From contig JNDT01002255.1 in assembly GCA_000697055.1 (NCBI GenBank), positions 1 to 64,000 of the forward strand: DNA of 64,000 bases, in the 5' to 3' direction. This document shows, piece by piece, positions 48,448 through 59,972 of the stretch (position 1 is the stretch's first letter; each line of letters opens with the position of its first letter). Under the pieces are notes generated by a model. It was not told where the DNA came from. It saw nothing but the letters and a program-made list of their open reading frames with translations, and made no database searches. The position numbers and the translations under genes are program-made. The stretch comes from Saksenaea vasiformis B4078 (lineage: Eukaryota > Mucoromycota > Mucoromycetes > Mucorales > Saksenaeaceae).

Positions 48448-49056
48448 TAAATACAACATAGAGCATGAACAACCGCAGGTTTTAACAAGATATGTACAGA
48501 TGAGTGCGTGAGTGTATGTGTGTATGTGTAAAAAGAAAATGAATGAAGCGTGGTGATGATTGGCAGACTGTGAGGCTGTCTAGGTGGTGCTTCAGTGATC
48601 AGGATTTAGGGGGAGGCGGCACTTTCTAGGGCAATGACGCCTTTTCGGATTTTTGTTATGAAAGCACCAATGGAAACGTTATTCCCACTTTTGGTGTTGT
48701 AAATCAGACCTATTGTTGGAATACACTATCATACCCGAGCCTTCGCTGTGAGAAAAGAAAAGGAGAAAAAGAGGAAGGGAATTTGTTAACGTGTGCAAGG
48801 CGTTACATTTTTTATGATATACTGCCTCTCCGCTTTTTCGTTATTCAACTGACGAGAAGACATCCTATCCTTACCAAAACTTATCGATTTGCTTCAGTGG
48901 CACGTATATTCATTTGAATGAGGAGTTGTCACATCCGTACCGCAGAACATTCCGCGACATCGTTAAAAACCATTCGTCTCTTTTAATACCAAATCGATCG
49001 ATTGCGAAAGCATTATAATAGAATGTCTTACGTCTTAAATATCATGCGCTTGAGAA
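48448..49056. other. Intergenic spacer
   Basis: No ORF or repeat beyond GT-rich sequence near 48505-48530. It holds the 3' end of bL17m and the promoter of the secreted-protein gene. Confidence 0.5.
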
Positions 49057-49065
49057 TATAAATAG
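49057..49065 (+). promoter_or_regulatory. TATA box of the small secreted protein gene
   Basis: TATAAATAG lies 48 bp before the ATG at 49105, a near-consensus box and spacing that implies a very short 5' UTR. Confidence 0.65.
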
Positions 49066-49104
49066 AGCATGCCATAGAAATTGCAAACAGTGAGCTCATC
49101 TATT

Positions 49105-49402
49105 ATGAAGACATCTGCCTTTCTCATCTTTCTTTCCGCCTTTGGCTGCGTGGTTTCGGCTCTACCTCACCATTTCGAATTCTCAGGACATGGCCATAAC
49201 CGAGAGCATGGCGGCGATTACCAGATAGTAGAAAACGTGGGTAACAGAGGTGGAAGCCACGCCGGGTTGGTGAGTAACTTGGTTCCACCTATTGTTCTCT
49301 CATCTAACGTTAACACGATAGCTGGGCGGTATCTTGGGCGGAGGCATCTTGAACGATAACGAGCAGAGCATCGAAATTGTGCAATCTAGTCGACATCATT
49401 GA
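49105..49402 (+). CDS. Small secreted protein
   Basis: Two exons (49105-49269, 49322-49402) encode 81 residues. MKTSAFLIFLSAFGCVVSA is a clean signal peptide with cleavage probably after VSA. The mature part is short, His/Gly-rich (HHFEFSGHGHNREHGG) and, after the intron, has a glycine-leucine segment GLLGGILGGGILNDNEQ ending SSRHH. There are no cysteines after the signal, so it is not a disulphide-rich effector. The intron is canonical (GTGAGT...GATAG). A strong TATA box suggests high or inducible expression. No family is recognised. Confidence 0.7.
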
Positions 49403-49522
49403 ACACTCTCTTTTCTTTCAAAATTAAATCATTTTGTTTTGAGCAACTGTGTGCCATTGTTTATAAATAAATAACTTTTTTTCTTTGCCTATGTAATATA
49501 CAACTAGTCAAGCAACTTAACA

Positions 49523-50941
49523 TCAAGCCTTGTCTTCTTCTATCATCCACCAATCTGGCAAAAATGGTCGCACTTGCACGTCATCCGCTCCGGATACAAT
49601 AAACGTGATATCCTCTCCTGCAGCGCACTTTTGAACATGCTCTAGACGCATCAGTGCAAGACCTATGTTGTGAATACCGGAGCATAATTTGCCAACACCT
49701 CGCTTGCTCGATCCACCAGCAAGCTTAACTTCCATATGCGGTTCGAGAGACCATACCGCTTTGCGATCAACGTTTTGCGATGTGGGGATACTAAAGAAAA
49801 GATGTTCACCAAAAAATGTTACGAACGTCACTTTCTCCTTACTCTTCTCCTTTCTTATAAATGTGGACCGGAACAATACGTTTGCGAACTACACCCGTGT
49901 GGTATGTTCGAATCGTAAGTTCCTGGCCAATATAACAACCCTTCCTAAAGTCAACTACAATCGCTATTAGCATACCAATTATTTTTCCGAGTCCTATTTT
50001 ACCCCCATTCATGTAATCAAAATTGGATTCCAGCGGAAGCGATTGCTCGGGCCATAAATCAGCTGTGCCTTCTGGTACACCATGGAGAATTCTTCTCACC
50101 GTGTATTCGGATGAAGGAAGCTCTTGAAAATCACCAGAAGGCAAAACGCTGGTGATATCTAGCACGGTATTAGTTTGTTCGCTGGAAAGCCATTGTATCT
50201 TACCTTCATCATGTCTTAGCACCGCTCGATAGCCTAGACCTGGAAGTCGCGGGTCATGCGAGCCAATGTCAGAAATTCGCTTATCTTTCTTCACGAGCTC
50301 TAGATTAGCAGCAGGTGGCACGGATGCATGGCCCCAAATATTCCATAATGAATACTCTTCCGTTGCGTCCCGAATTTTGACTTTGGAGCGGAGCACATAT
50401 CGCTTCAGGTGCTTCAGAATGGAGGGAGTAATAGCCGTAGGTACATCCATGACGAATTTCGGGTGTACAAAGTTTACGCCAACATTGACAGGGTAAATAA
50501 ATGCGTCGAAGAGCATACGACCCTACAGTCTGATAAATGCCCAATTCTTCTCCAATGGCTGGACAGTACCTGGGGAGTCAGGAAGGCCGTGAAAAACCCG
50601 TCGCCTCCCGCCGATATAAGTGGCATATGATTTGTAATGAGACCCTGTAGAAATTTGGCCGTGTCGGGTCCCTCAAGCTCCAACACGCTGCGATCGGGAA
50701 TGCGCGCATAACGGTCGCCTTTGTGCAGTTCGTCCTTCTCTTGGAAATGCGACGCTGAATTCGTTACAAATGAACGACGAGCAAAAGCTACACATGTCCT
50801 AAGTCTGTGCTGGTCATGCAAAGAACGCTCTCCACCTACAAGGGATAACGGTAGCGTGTTTGACGCCGAAAAGTCTCGAACATCGAGCCAACATGACGGG
50901 AAACGATGTGCTGTGTTCCTATCGCGGAAGCATACGGTCAC
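49523..50941 (-). CDS. IBA57: Iba57, mitochondrial Fe-S cluster assembly factor
   Basis: This member of the GcvT/YgfZ folate-binding family acts with Isa1/Isa2 in making [4Fe-4S] clusters. Exons give LELEGPDTAKFLQGLITNHM (substrate-fold start), PQ joined across a GTACTG...CTGTAG intron to GRMLFDAFIYP, GLGYRAVLRH, YTVRRILHGVPEGTADLWPE, LESNFDYMNG, and the family signature FRKGCYIGQELTIRTYHTG. The C-terminal beta barrel (KLCSGIHNIGLALMRLEHV) ends MIEEDKA. The N-terminus includes RLRTCVAFARRSFVTNSASH, a plausible mitochondrial leader, but the exact start (50941) is uncertain. Three introns. Confidence 0.88.
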
Positions 50942-51474
50942 ATACTGAATTTCATCGGGTATTCAAATTGCAACGGTTAAGCTTACGAATCCTCTCATAA
51001 CATCTACCGGGTCCTATTGTTTCTCGCCTGTGGCAATCAACGTAAATACAATTGCAGCAAAAAGACAATATCACCCTTTTCTTACCTGTTATGGTTATAC
51101 GTCTCTGCATGCAAGGATCATGGGAAGTACAAAGAATGGCAAAGCTTTTGTGTATTTCCGCCACTGCAACTTGTCCACAAGTGTACAACCATAATACCGT
51201 TTCTCATCTAGTGTGTGCTTCCAGACGACCTTTGGTTCCGAAGAAAAATCCACATCCCAGTTTCACTAGGCATAAGACGTAAAGACGTTAAGATTCTATG
51301 CCGTGTTCTTGGTGATGCACCGCTCGGCCGCACTGCGCACCGTTAGACCTTATATTACGCTTTTGGGGATCGATATATACTTTCAGGTTGAACAAGCATC
51401 CTATTAGTAAATTTATCAATGGTATTTGGATCGACATGTAACGCACCATCAAACCGTCCTAATTGACTGGAGCA
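50942..51474. other. Intergenic spacer
   Basis: No gene or repeat recognised; only ORFs under 80 codons without family similarity. Confidence 0.5.
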
Positions 51475-52060
51475 CTTGTGCTGTATATTGAATGATATTT
51501 TAGGCTGTTCCAAAATAAATCATGCGTCCATGAAGAATCAAATCCGCTAGAAAGGGAGACGAATATGAGATCATTAATTCATGAATTAGCAACAAAATCT
51601 TACACTACTAGTATTAACTTAGTCCCCAGATGAATACAGAATATATTCGAGTAACATAAACGTTCATTCGCGGCCAGTAAAAGAAATATGCTTTGATGTC
51701 AATTTACCTACTCTCACAAAGGGCGTTCCTGGCCTTCAGTAAGGGCCTCCCCGCCCCTTGACCGGTAGGAACGGCGAGTTGGCCTGGATCCTGTTTACCG
51801 TTTAACAACCACGGGTCTAAGCAGTAGACCAAAAGACCTGAATAGTCTGTACGTATAGCCAATCCCAGTACGTACTAGGGCACCATAAAGAAAACAGTGT
51901 TGAAGAATAAAAAAATGATTCCTGCATCCACCTTATGGATTTGTTTACGCCTTCTGATAGTTGTCGATGAGACGACGAGCAGCTCCAATGCAAAAATTCA
52001 GTTTATTCAGGCGTGAACTGTCCATTTGAAACTCACGCTAGATAATTTAAAGCTGGCGCG
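51475..52060 (+). repeat. Dispersed repeat element, copy C (shortened)
   Basis: It shows the family landmarks in order: 'ctgtatattgaatgatatttta' start, arm with 'aaataaatcatgcgtccatgaagaatcaa', opposite arm 'agtccccagatgaatacagaatatattcgagtaacataaac' and 'gttcattcgcggccagtaaaagaaatatgctttgatgtca', GC-rich 'ccgccccttgaccggta', and a far end with 'ccaatgcaaaaattcagtttattcaggcgtgaactg'. At about 590 bp it lacks roughly 300 bp relative to copies D and E and is the most diverged after A. Confidence 0.65.
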
Positions 52061-52222
52061 AGATGCTGTAAGTACCGTTAGAATCAGATATACACTTTAA
52101 CAAATTACGTGGCATTATCATGCGCCGCTAAAGATAACGTTTTCCCTTATTGCGAAAATTGAACTTTCTTCCCGTCGTACTAGAATGAGATTCGTCGCTT
52201 TTCTCGGCTGTGTTTCACTCTT

Positions 52223-53753
52223 ATGTACAAGCTTTACAGAAAACTAATAGCACATCATCGCAATGATGTTGAGGACTCAGCGGAGGAATGCTTACTGACA
52301 GATGCTAATGATGCAGATGCGCAAGATACTTTTCATCTCGTCTATTGGGTAAAGAAATGCGATTACATGTAGTGAATGACCAAACTTCTTCAGTTATTCT
52401 TGTTCTATGGCATTTCTACACTGATGCCTTGGAATGGTACTGCGCTTCATTGTATGCGTATAACTTAAACTTTGATCATTGCACGATTAGTTTTCATCAC
52501 CGCCTCGGAATACTTTGCTCAACGCTTCTCCGGATCACCCGTTGAGGATACCTTTGAGAATTACTTTGCCGCCTCCTTTACAATCACTGGCTTGTTAGCC
52601 TATGCTTTTCTGCTGCATTTGCAAAGTCGGGTACTGGATCATGTGTTGCCTTTATCCTATCTGACATCGCATTTCAAGTATTCAGGGTTTTATATTGATG
52701 TAACTGTACCAGCAACGGCAAACTCGATTGTGTACACCCTTCTCCTTCTAAGCGTCATTTTCTGGAAGGGTGATGCAACCCATTACTTTTACGTCGTCGT
52801 TACTCTGCTGGCATTGACGGCAATAACAAGCAGCATCTTCCAGAACGCAGTTTTCGTTGACGCAAGCCGGTTTCCACCAAAATATATACAAGCTGTTGTG
52901 AGGTAAATCGTCAGAATACGGTACAATAGCTCATTAACTTGTAGTGGACAAGGTAAAGGCCTTTGACATATATACCACTGCATTAATGGAGTGATTCGGG
53001 TCAGGCGTTGCTGGTGTTATTGTTGCGTTATCGTCTGTTCTCAGTATACTTGCGGGCTCCTCGCAAGGCGATCTCACCAGATCATCTTTGCTGTACTTTT
53101 TATTTGCCATAGTGGCCTCTGTGGCCACATTGATGTCTCGATTTCTGTTAATGCGTCAACCTTTTTACATCCAGCGTTCGAAAACAAACCGCACTCAGAC
53201 AGGTAGGACGGAGGTGCATCATCTAAACTTCAAGAAAGTAGTGAGCCATTCGGCCGGTTACTTCTTTTCCATCTGGTATATGTGCGTTGTTACGCTCAGT
53301 GTTTTCCCATCCATCACGGCGTTAATCAAACCAGTATCGACTTCATCACACCGCCTGGAAGGACATACGTTTGTTGCGCTGCACTTTCTATTATTCAATG
53401 TCGGCGATCTACTAGGGAGAATACAGCCAATTTTCCGCATATCCGATGCAAAGTACCTCATTTTGCTTTCACTTGCTCGTACCGCATTTGTTCCCTGTTT
53501 TCTGATGTGCAACATATCCGTACAGAACCGTCAGCAGCCAGTTATGATATATAGCGATGGTGTTTACTTATTCCTGGTATGGTTATTTGGCTTGACCAAT
53601 GGAGTAGTCAATAGCTCAGCAATGATGGCTGCGCCAAAACGCGTGACCGATTCGGATGAACAATCGTTTATTGGGAGCATTATGAACTTTGCCATCTTGA
53701 CAGGGTTGGCGACGGGCGGGCTGGTTAGCTTCGGTGTCCGTAGAATTGTGTGA
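52223..53753 (+). CDS. Equilibrative nucleoside transporter (ENT/SLC29 family)
   Basis: Five exons (52223-52348, 52394-52436, 52491-52902, 52945-52952, 53005-53753) give 445 residues, in frame throughout. Signature blocks are FYGISTLMPWNVFITASEYF (across two introns), LTAITSSIFQNAVF, VVSGQGVAGVIVALSSVLSI, HFLLFNVGDLLGRI and FGLTNGVVNSSAMMAAPKRV near the C-terminus, the ENT order. About eleven membrane segments fit. It moves nucleosides or bases down a gradient; yeast Fun26 is vacuolar, and the acidic N-terminus (EDSAEECLL) could aid vacuolar sorting, which is inference. The fourth exon is only 8 nt (TGGACAAG) and is required to make the conserved SGQ motif. Confidence 0.9.
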
Positions 53754-54724
53754 CAACCACAACTCAGGTTTTAGAATCGGAGCCGTTAAATAAAAAATTG
53801 ATCGGGGACCTAGAAGATCTTTACCTGATCGTAAGTATCTGTGCGGCTACTTACGAAAAACTTAAGTGTTACTCGCGAATTGTTTTTATGAATTTGTTTG
53901 AGTGTCAAACTAGGTTGAGAGAAACTGAATGTCTTAGCGCCCTATTTCTGTAACTTGTTTTACCACAGTTACGGAAGGGCTGGTGATTCTTACAGAATTT
54001 ACTCTAAACCTTTCTTATGGAAATAAGTAAATGAAAAATTGTTACACAATTCAAGTATCAAAAAGATGTGATCCTCGATGCCTGAATGATCATATCACAA
54101 GAAGAATACGTTCGGAGTATGCTCCCTTTTTCTGTTGTGGCTTGTAATATTGCCATTGGATAGCCTAGGGGTCGTTCTCAACCCCCTATAGCGGTACTTC
54201 CGCATGTGTTGGTTGTCTGAGATCGTTGCTTAGCAGCTTCATAAAAATGAATTTACTCGTTGGGAAGTTCTTGTGCTGTATTATTGCCCGTGATCTCGTT
54301 GTCATACACAAGAATTTGAGCAACGATTCCGTAAGTCACGTAATCGGAGTCTCGCATACACTCCGCATTTCGACTACTTTAGCGCTGTTGCGATAGTACT
54401 TCGTTCCTTTCCATTTCGTTGGTGTGAAATTCTACACCCTTGTTCGCGAGGATGAGATCCATGCAGCGATCGAAGCTGCACATATGCATTTTTAGTACCG
54501 TTAACGCGTGCGTTCAGTCTGAAAAGATCACGTTACGGATATTGGATTTGATCGATTGGAGAAAGGCAACTGTCGCCAGCTTTAAAAGTATTTGAAGGAG
54601 ATCGAGTCATGTTGTGAAAAGAGAATGGTGAATACGATTAATTTGGCAGCTTACAAAGAGCCTGGGGCTGTTCTTCATCGCGCGGAGGTCTTCCGATTAA
54701 ACTTGCTATAGAGAAATATATAAT
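53754..54724. other. Intergenic spacer
   Basis: The first 200 bases stay open in one frame (3' UTR of the transporter). The remainder has no ORF over 65 codons and nothing recognised. Confidence 0.5.
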
Positions 54725-55695
54725 TTGGAATCCACCTTTGCGTCAGATAAACATTATGAGGCGTACAAGTTGAATAAATTTAGCGCTGGAAAGTGATGCG
54801 TCTTGGCGTGAAGAAGTGGTTCATTTGCGTTAATCCAAGAAATAGTTCGCGCCTGGGTAACCTCAGTTTTGCATTAAAGTGCTTCAATGGCGGTTTCTCA
54901 GTACTAAATCGGAAGCAGTAAAAATGTCTCAAGGCAAGGAAAATGTTCCATGGAAGCAAGAACATTTATTTTTGCATTGAAGTACTTCAGTGATCGGTTT
55001 CCCCATATTCTGTCGGAAAGCAGTGAAAATGTCTCAAGACAAGCAAAGGTTTCATCCAAAAATGATTCGTATTTAAAGGCACGGATGAACCATTTTTTAA
55101 ATTCTTTGGCTCTGTTTTTCAAGAAGGTATCCCCGGTAAGGATGTCAATTTATATACATACAGGATTATTCATGTTTTTATGTCTATTCTTTAGTCTGCA
55201 TGACCTCTGTCCTGAAGCGTCCTGGCTGTGGTGTAGCCCATTGTTCACCACCAGGTAAGCAAGTATTATCGCAAACTGGGTTATCCAACTTCCGCAACAG
55301 AACCTCGCCAGACGTTGTATCGCTTCAAGTCCTCTGCACAGCATCAAGACCTAAACTGGCATTTATGTCAGTATAATCTCTCCTGCCCCTCCATCGCGTC
55401 AGATGCGGGGCAGGCTGCTGTCATTGGACAGCTATGCCCTTCGGGGGTTAAGTGAATTGGCACCAAAGGATCTTCCATTTAATAACCGTGAGTGAATTTT
55501 TATGCTGCTCGAATAAATTTTGCGTCCATCTGAGGACCAAGTTGATGTAAGTGGAGTATTACTTTGTCGCCAATTTATATACTGATAACCGCCTATTTCA
55601 TCCCTTCCTCAGCGCAAACCTGGCCCTTGATGGAGCAAGATTTACATAGAGTAGCGTAAAGATGCATTCAATACGCAGTATATGTGAAAGGTTGC
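54725..55695 (-). repeat. Dispersed repeat element, copy D
   Basis: This is the best match to copy E, in opposite orientation. Far end (54730-54870): reversed 'ggttcatttgcgttaatccaagaaatagttcgcgcc', cgcaaa-type motifs and 'acaagttgaataaatttagcgc'. Middle: TATTTAAAGG (about 55075), a 'ctgcatgacctctgtcctgaagcgtcctggctgtgg' block, 'gttgtatcgcttcaagtcctctgca' (55315-55340). Fold-back end: arms 55497-55545 and 55610-55665 with 'aataaattttgcgtccatctgaggaccaagttgatg' against reversed partner. Between the arms, 'aatttatatactgataaccgcctatttcatcccttcct' matches copy E nearly base for base. Contains an internal duplication (separate entry). Confidence 0.8.
54873..55045. repeat. Imperfect tandem duplication inside copy D
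   Basis: Two related segments sit about 100 bp apart. Both run 'gcatt(a/g)aagt(g/a)cttca', 'cggtttc', then 'gaa(a)gcagt(a/g)aaaatgtctcaa' (54873-54945 and 54974-55045). Copy E has one such segment, so this is a later duplication. Confidence 0.7.
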
Positions 55696-57697
55696 GGAGT
55701 CATCGTTCCTAGCTCTAAGTTTCTGAGCTCCGGTCCATCCAGCGGCTGGCTATCTGCTATGCTAGCCAGATGGTGTAGAAAATGGAACTTTCCTCTGGTG
55801 GAGGGTGACCTAGACACAGATCCAAATTCAACCTGGCTAAGCATTTGTGGGTTGAACCCAAGGAAAGTCTCTCTAGAAGAAGGAAGCAGCAGATAGGAAA
55901 GAGGTCATAAGTATACTGCTTGCAAGACTGGTCGCTGTCCTTACTGACGTTTTGCGAGAAAGTTGTGAGTTCAATGCGGACACCGTCTGAAGATATTTCC
56001 TGTTGTAAATTTCTTCTCGGCAGAGACCAGACGTATCCAGGATGTCATGTTACTAGCACACTATGTGGAGCTGTTACCGCTAAAGATGGCAACGCTAAGG
56101 CATAGAAATTAGACCACCTTAAGAAAGAGGAGGACGAAAGTAGAGTTACTGAAAGTCCAAGACATGTTTGAACAAAAGAAAGGAAGACGAATTATACGTA
56201 ATGTAGACCTTCCTTTAAGAGAAATTGGGATATAGTGTGCTTAGTAAATCAATACGGTAGACGGACGGAGATGCGGAAGCATTGAGATTTTTGGCGGGGA
56301 ATGTGGATGGTAAACCTGTGGGAATCCTGAACTACTCATAACACAATGAATTATCCATTCACATGCTTGTTGTCAGTCCCGTTTCCCCTAAAATTAAGAC
56401 GTCATTCTAGACTAGTGCAACTAGAACATGCGTATCTCTTTCTACTCCTATTTCATGCTGACAAGGAGAGATGTCGAGTGTAGCTGTCGACCTATTTCAT
56501 TGATCGCAAGGTGCATGCTCAAAATTGTGCAGTGAATTAGGCTGTCGTTGCAAGTTATCCTGCTGATAAGAGAGACCCTGCAAACCGTAACAAGCAAATA
56601 ATGGATTGTAAATAGTACATCCTCGTATCTGTCGGACTGTTTTGGTGGCGTCAAGCCTGACCCCAGATGACACGCACATATTGACCACAGTCTTTTGATC
56701 CTCAAATTCGGTTAATGAGTCTAATACATTTCAGGTTATTTTCTTTAACGTCAGCTCAAAACGTTGTCCACACTTCATAATCTTATTTTTAGCTGCAAAA
56801 TTTATAGGTCTTTCAAAGACGAATGAAATCGTCCCAGCTGACATGATGACCATTTCGGACTCACAATAGACTGAGAGAACACAGAGAAACGAATGCACAT
56901 GTTGGTGTAACCAAGAATGAAGTATGCAGATCATTGCCAAGCATTTCAACAACAGTAAGTATTGCAGGAATTTACGGTCGGACATGGAAACTGTGGTTAG
57001 ATACACGAAATGTCTTTCTTCTTGCGTTATTCGTACCAAGCGATAATTTTTTACCAACAAAGGATAAATTATGCATGCACAGAATACGATGCTCGATTTA
57101 CTGCTAGTAGTTAGTTGGCATCGCTAAAAGCTCAAGAGACGGCAATTTACTGCTGAGCGCGTTAGGCAACTGTGATATTTATGCAATGGACGGCTAAATA
57201 TGATAAACGATTGCTTGTATGTCTCCTTACTTGCTGTTCTGATAGTACCTGGTTCATTTGCTATTATTATTGAAGTTACATGTTTTAATTTTCTACTTTA
57301 CGTGGTACAGGTTCGCTTAAAAGGGATTGTGAACAAGGTTACGGTTTGACAAGAAAAGAATGAGTTGAGTCGGATTCACTAAAGTTGCGCATGTACTGCT
57401 TTGATTTATGCGTGTGGAACGATGGACTGAAATTCATCAAGTGCAAAGGCAGAGATTACATTTTTAAATTGGTACTTTTCAGGCTGGTTGGAGGTGTACA
57501 TTCCTCGTTGATATCACGCGATTAGCGGCTCGGTGCAACGTTCGGCTTCGCTGATGATCTATTCGATTTGGCAGTAAAGAAAGGAACGCTTTTCCGGTTC
57601 CAAAGGGAAAAAAAGAGCTTAGTGCGTGATGGAAAAAAAAATATGAGCTTTTCTCCTGCAATTCACTGATTTAAAGTTTTGCACTATTTCAGCTGCC
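55696..57697. other. Gene-poor 2-kb region
   Basis: ORFs at 55684-55896, 56705-56448 and 57060-56731 have no family similarity. No RNA gene or repeat is recognised. The last few hundred bases are the promoter of the next gene. Confidence 0.4.
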
Positions 57698-57706
57698 TAT
57701 ATAATA
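57698..57706 (+). promoter_or_regulatory. TATA box of the RVxF-motif protein gene
   Basis: TATATAATA. It is only 7 bp before an ATG at 57713 but 55 bp before the ATG at 57761, which argues for the second ATG as the translation start. Confidence 0.5.
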
Positions 57707-57760
57707 ACATCGATGTTTCCTTTACTGTATTCTTTTTCCTTACTTTTCCCTCGCTTTACC

Positions 57761-58075
57761 ATGTTCTCACTATCTCGTCAATGGCGTCGGCTAAAAGGTC
57801 TATCACGATGGCGGTCTCTGTCACATTCACAAAAATCCGTTCGCTTCTACGCGATTGACACGATATACTATACCCATAGTTCGTCAGAATATGATCGGAC
57901 TCCCACACCTGAATCAGACAAACAACAGCCCTATATGGGGATACAAATTACCGTTGATGTTGATTCATCTTCACCGGACGAACAAGACGATCAAACTATC
58001 AAAAACACTAACCACAACCGGCAACGAAGTCTTCAAAGTGTGGCCTTATTAATTGCGCAGCGCGCAATGCGTTAA
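57761..58075 (+). CDS. Small protein with RVxF-like PP1-docking motif
   Basis: A single exon of 104 residues from MFSLSRQWRRLKGLSRWRSL. The frame is open to an earlier Met (57713), but the TATA position favours 57761. The core KSVRFYAIDTIYYTHSSSEY followed by DRTPTPE resembles a fungal pattern in which an RVxF-like motif ([K/R]-x-V-x-F) sits a few residues before a Y-x-THS-x-x-x-YDR-T/S segment. RVxF motifs dock protein phosphatase 1. The N-terminus is basic with Arg/Trp, the C-terminus acidic and polar. Role as a PP1 partner is inference. Confidence 0.55.
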   Translation: MFSLSRQWRRLKGLSRWRSLSHSQKSVRFYAIDTIYYTHSSSEYDRTPTPESDKQQPYMGIQITVDVDSSSPDEQDDQTIKNTNHNRQRSLQSVALLIAQRAMR

Positions 58076-58789
58076 AATCCAACCCCTCTTTGCTCAACAA
58101 CATTATCACCTCCTTCTCCGTGAGATTTTTTCCCTTTGCATAATCACCACCCATTTCGAGAAAGTCTGCACGCAGACCAAAAAAAAAGTTTTCTTGGCAA
58201 AACTTCCTAACAATAAAAAACAATCCTTTGGATGCTACACAGTAGCTTCCTCCATTTACATAATAAAAAGCAACGTTCACTTTTGTATTGTAAAACCTAT
58301 CTGTATTATGACAGGATTTTCCCTACGCTTGCATACGTAACTTCCCAAGCTAAATAACCAGCATTCTAGCGTGTTTATGCAGGATAACTGGAAAGTGACC
58401 CCCACAAAAGATTCTCTTTGTTTACGTATTTTTCGTACAAACTTTGCTCTCGAGGGGAAAAGGGGCTCTATGTATCTTCTGGAGAGATACCTCCATCCAC
58501 GATTTTGAGCTGTTCTCTGGAACGCATTTTATAGAAACAGTGTATCTAAGACGTTTAAGTGGAAAAAGTAAGCTTCATGCATCTAGAAAAATATGTGCAT
58601 TACGGTTGCGGAAACGTCGGGTATGGACCATACAAACAAGCACAACAAGCTACAGCTGGCAGAACGAGCTATCTCTAAAATAAAATAAAAGATATACTAA
58701 TAAAGTTCATCGTAGTGGGCACCTGAGAACTTTACCAAGAAGAGAGTGGGAGAAGAGTGACGCAAGGAAGTCATATCTAGTTTTTTGTT
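58076..58789. other. Intergenic spacer
   Basis: No gene recognised. A minus ORF (58280-58008) overlaps the 3' end of the RVxF protein gene and looks like a chance frame. Confidence 0.5.
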
Positions 58790-59675
58790 GACCGTAACAT
58801 TTTGACGTGCATACTCTTTATTGAATGGATTTTTACGCTACTCTATGAAAATTTTGCGTCCATCAAGGACCAGTTTTGCGCTAAGGAAGGGATGAAATAG
58901 GCGGTTATCAGTATATAAATTGGCGATAAAATAATACTCTACTTACATCAACTTGGTTTCCAGATGGATGCAAAATTTTATTTGAGCAGCATAAAAATTC
59001 ATTCGCGGTTAGTAATTGGAAGATGCTTTGATGTCACTTCACTTACCTCCGAGAAGTATTCCCATTTCATAATGGGGACCGGCGCCGCACCTTTGACCGG
59101 TGGACCCGGTGAAAAGTGAGATTGACCATGCGGCCGAGATTGGTAGCATCACAGAGGACTTGGGCGATGCAGCACCTGGCGAGGACTTGAAGGATGTAAC
59201 AATGAGTGACAACTGTGCATACAAATGGATATCATTTCATTTACCAAATCTGGCAAAAAGGGGCTCACTCAGCCAAGGTAGTTCGAACAGAGGTCTTGTA
59301 GGCTAAAATATAAACATGGAGAATGAACGATCCTGTATACATTTTGAATAATTGACAGCCTTACCGGGGCGTTTTTAGAAAAAGACAGAGCCAAAGAAAA
59401 AAAAAGATTTATGCGTGCCTTTAAATACAGATCGTTTTGGGTGGAACCTGTTCTTACTGTGACACATTTTTACTGCTTCCTATGGAGTCCTGGGAATCCA
59501 CCACTGGAGTACCCACAATGCAAGACCCAGGTCATTGAGTCGCGAGCTATTCCTTGGATTAACGCAAAATAAACCACTTCTCACCGCAAAGACATATCAT
59601 CTTCCGGCGCAAAATTTATTCAACTTGAACATAATGTGATGTTTATTTGACGCAGATGCTCACTTGACGTGCATA
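58790..59675 (+). repeat. Dispersed repeat element, copy E
   Basis: This is the clearest copy. Left arm: 'ttgaatggatttttacgctactctatgaaaattttgcgtccatcaaggaccagtt' (58821-58874). Spacer: 'ttgcgctaaggaagggatgaaataggcggttatcagtatataaattggcgataaa'. Right arm: 'aacttggtttccagatggatgcaaaattttatttgagcagcataaaaattc' (58950-59000). Then 'attcgcggttagtaattggaagatgctttgatgtcac', a GC-rich 'ggcgccgcacctttgaccggtgga' patch, an interior of about 300 bp, reversed TTTAAATAC box (59420), and a far end 'attccttggattaacgcaaaataaaccacttctcaccgcaaag...ggcgcaaaatttattcaacttgaac' (59550-59625). Length about 885 bp, like copy D. No protein is supported. Confidence 0.8.
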
Positions 59676-59972
59676 AATTACATTTGTCTTTTTTTTTAGG
59701 CCTTTCCGTTCAACTTTATGCAGCCAAGAGACCATCTTTACTTCATTCCATGCGATACATTTGTCTCCTATTATATATTGACGATGCTAGTACTTTGTTT
59801 CGCTAAACAGTACAAGGATCTACCGTATATGACCTTGAATTGGGATAAGCAAGCATAGACCATTTGTTGATAGGATAGGAGTCACTGAAACCTGTCGTGC
59901 CAAATTTGGCTTATGCTCCACAGGAAACAGTTCTGATCTCTGCGTTTTACTATTTTTCTTGCACCGTTTATC

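Noticed and set aside
58821..59000. Inverted-repeat arms considered as a CRISPR-like or RNA-hairpin gene
   Set aside because: The arms are the end of an ~0.9-kb dispersed element found in five copies, with no spacer array.
59100..59306. 68-codon ORF in repeat copy E
   Set aside because: It lies inside the repeat and the frame is not conserved in copies A-D.
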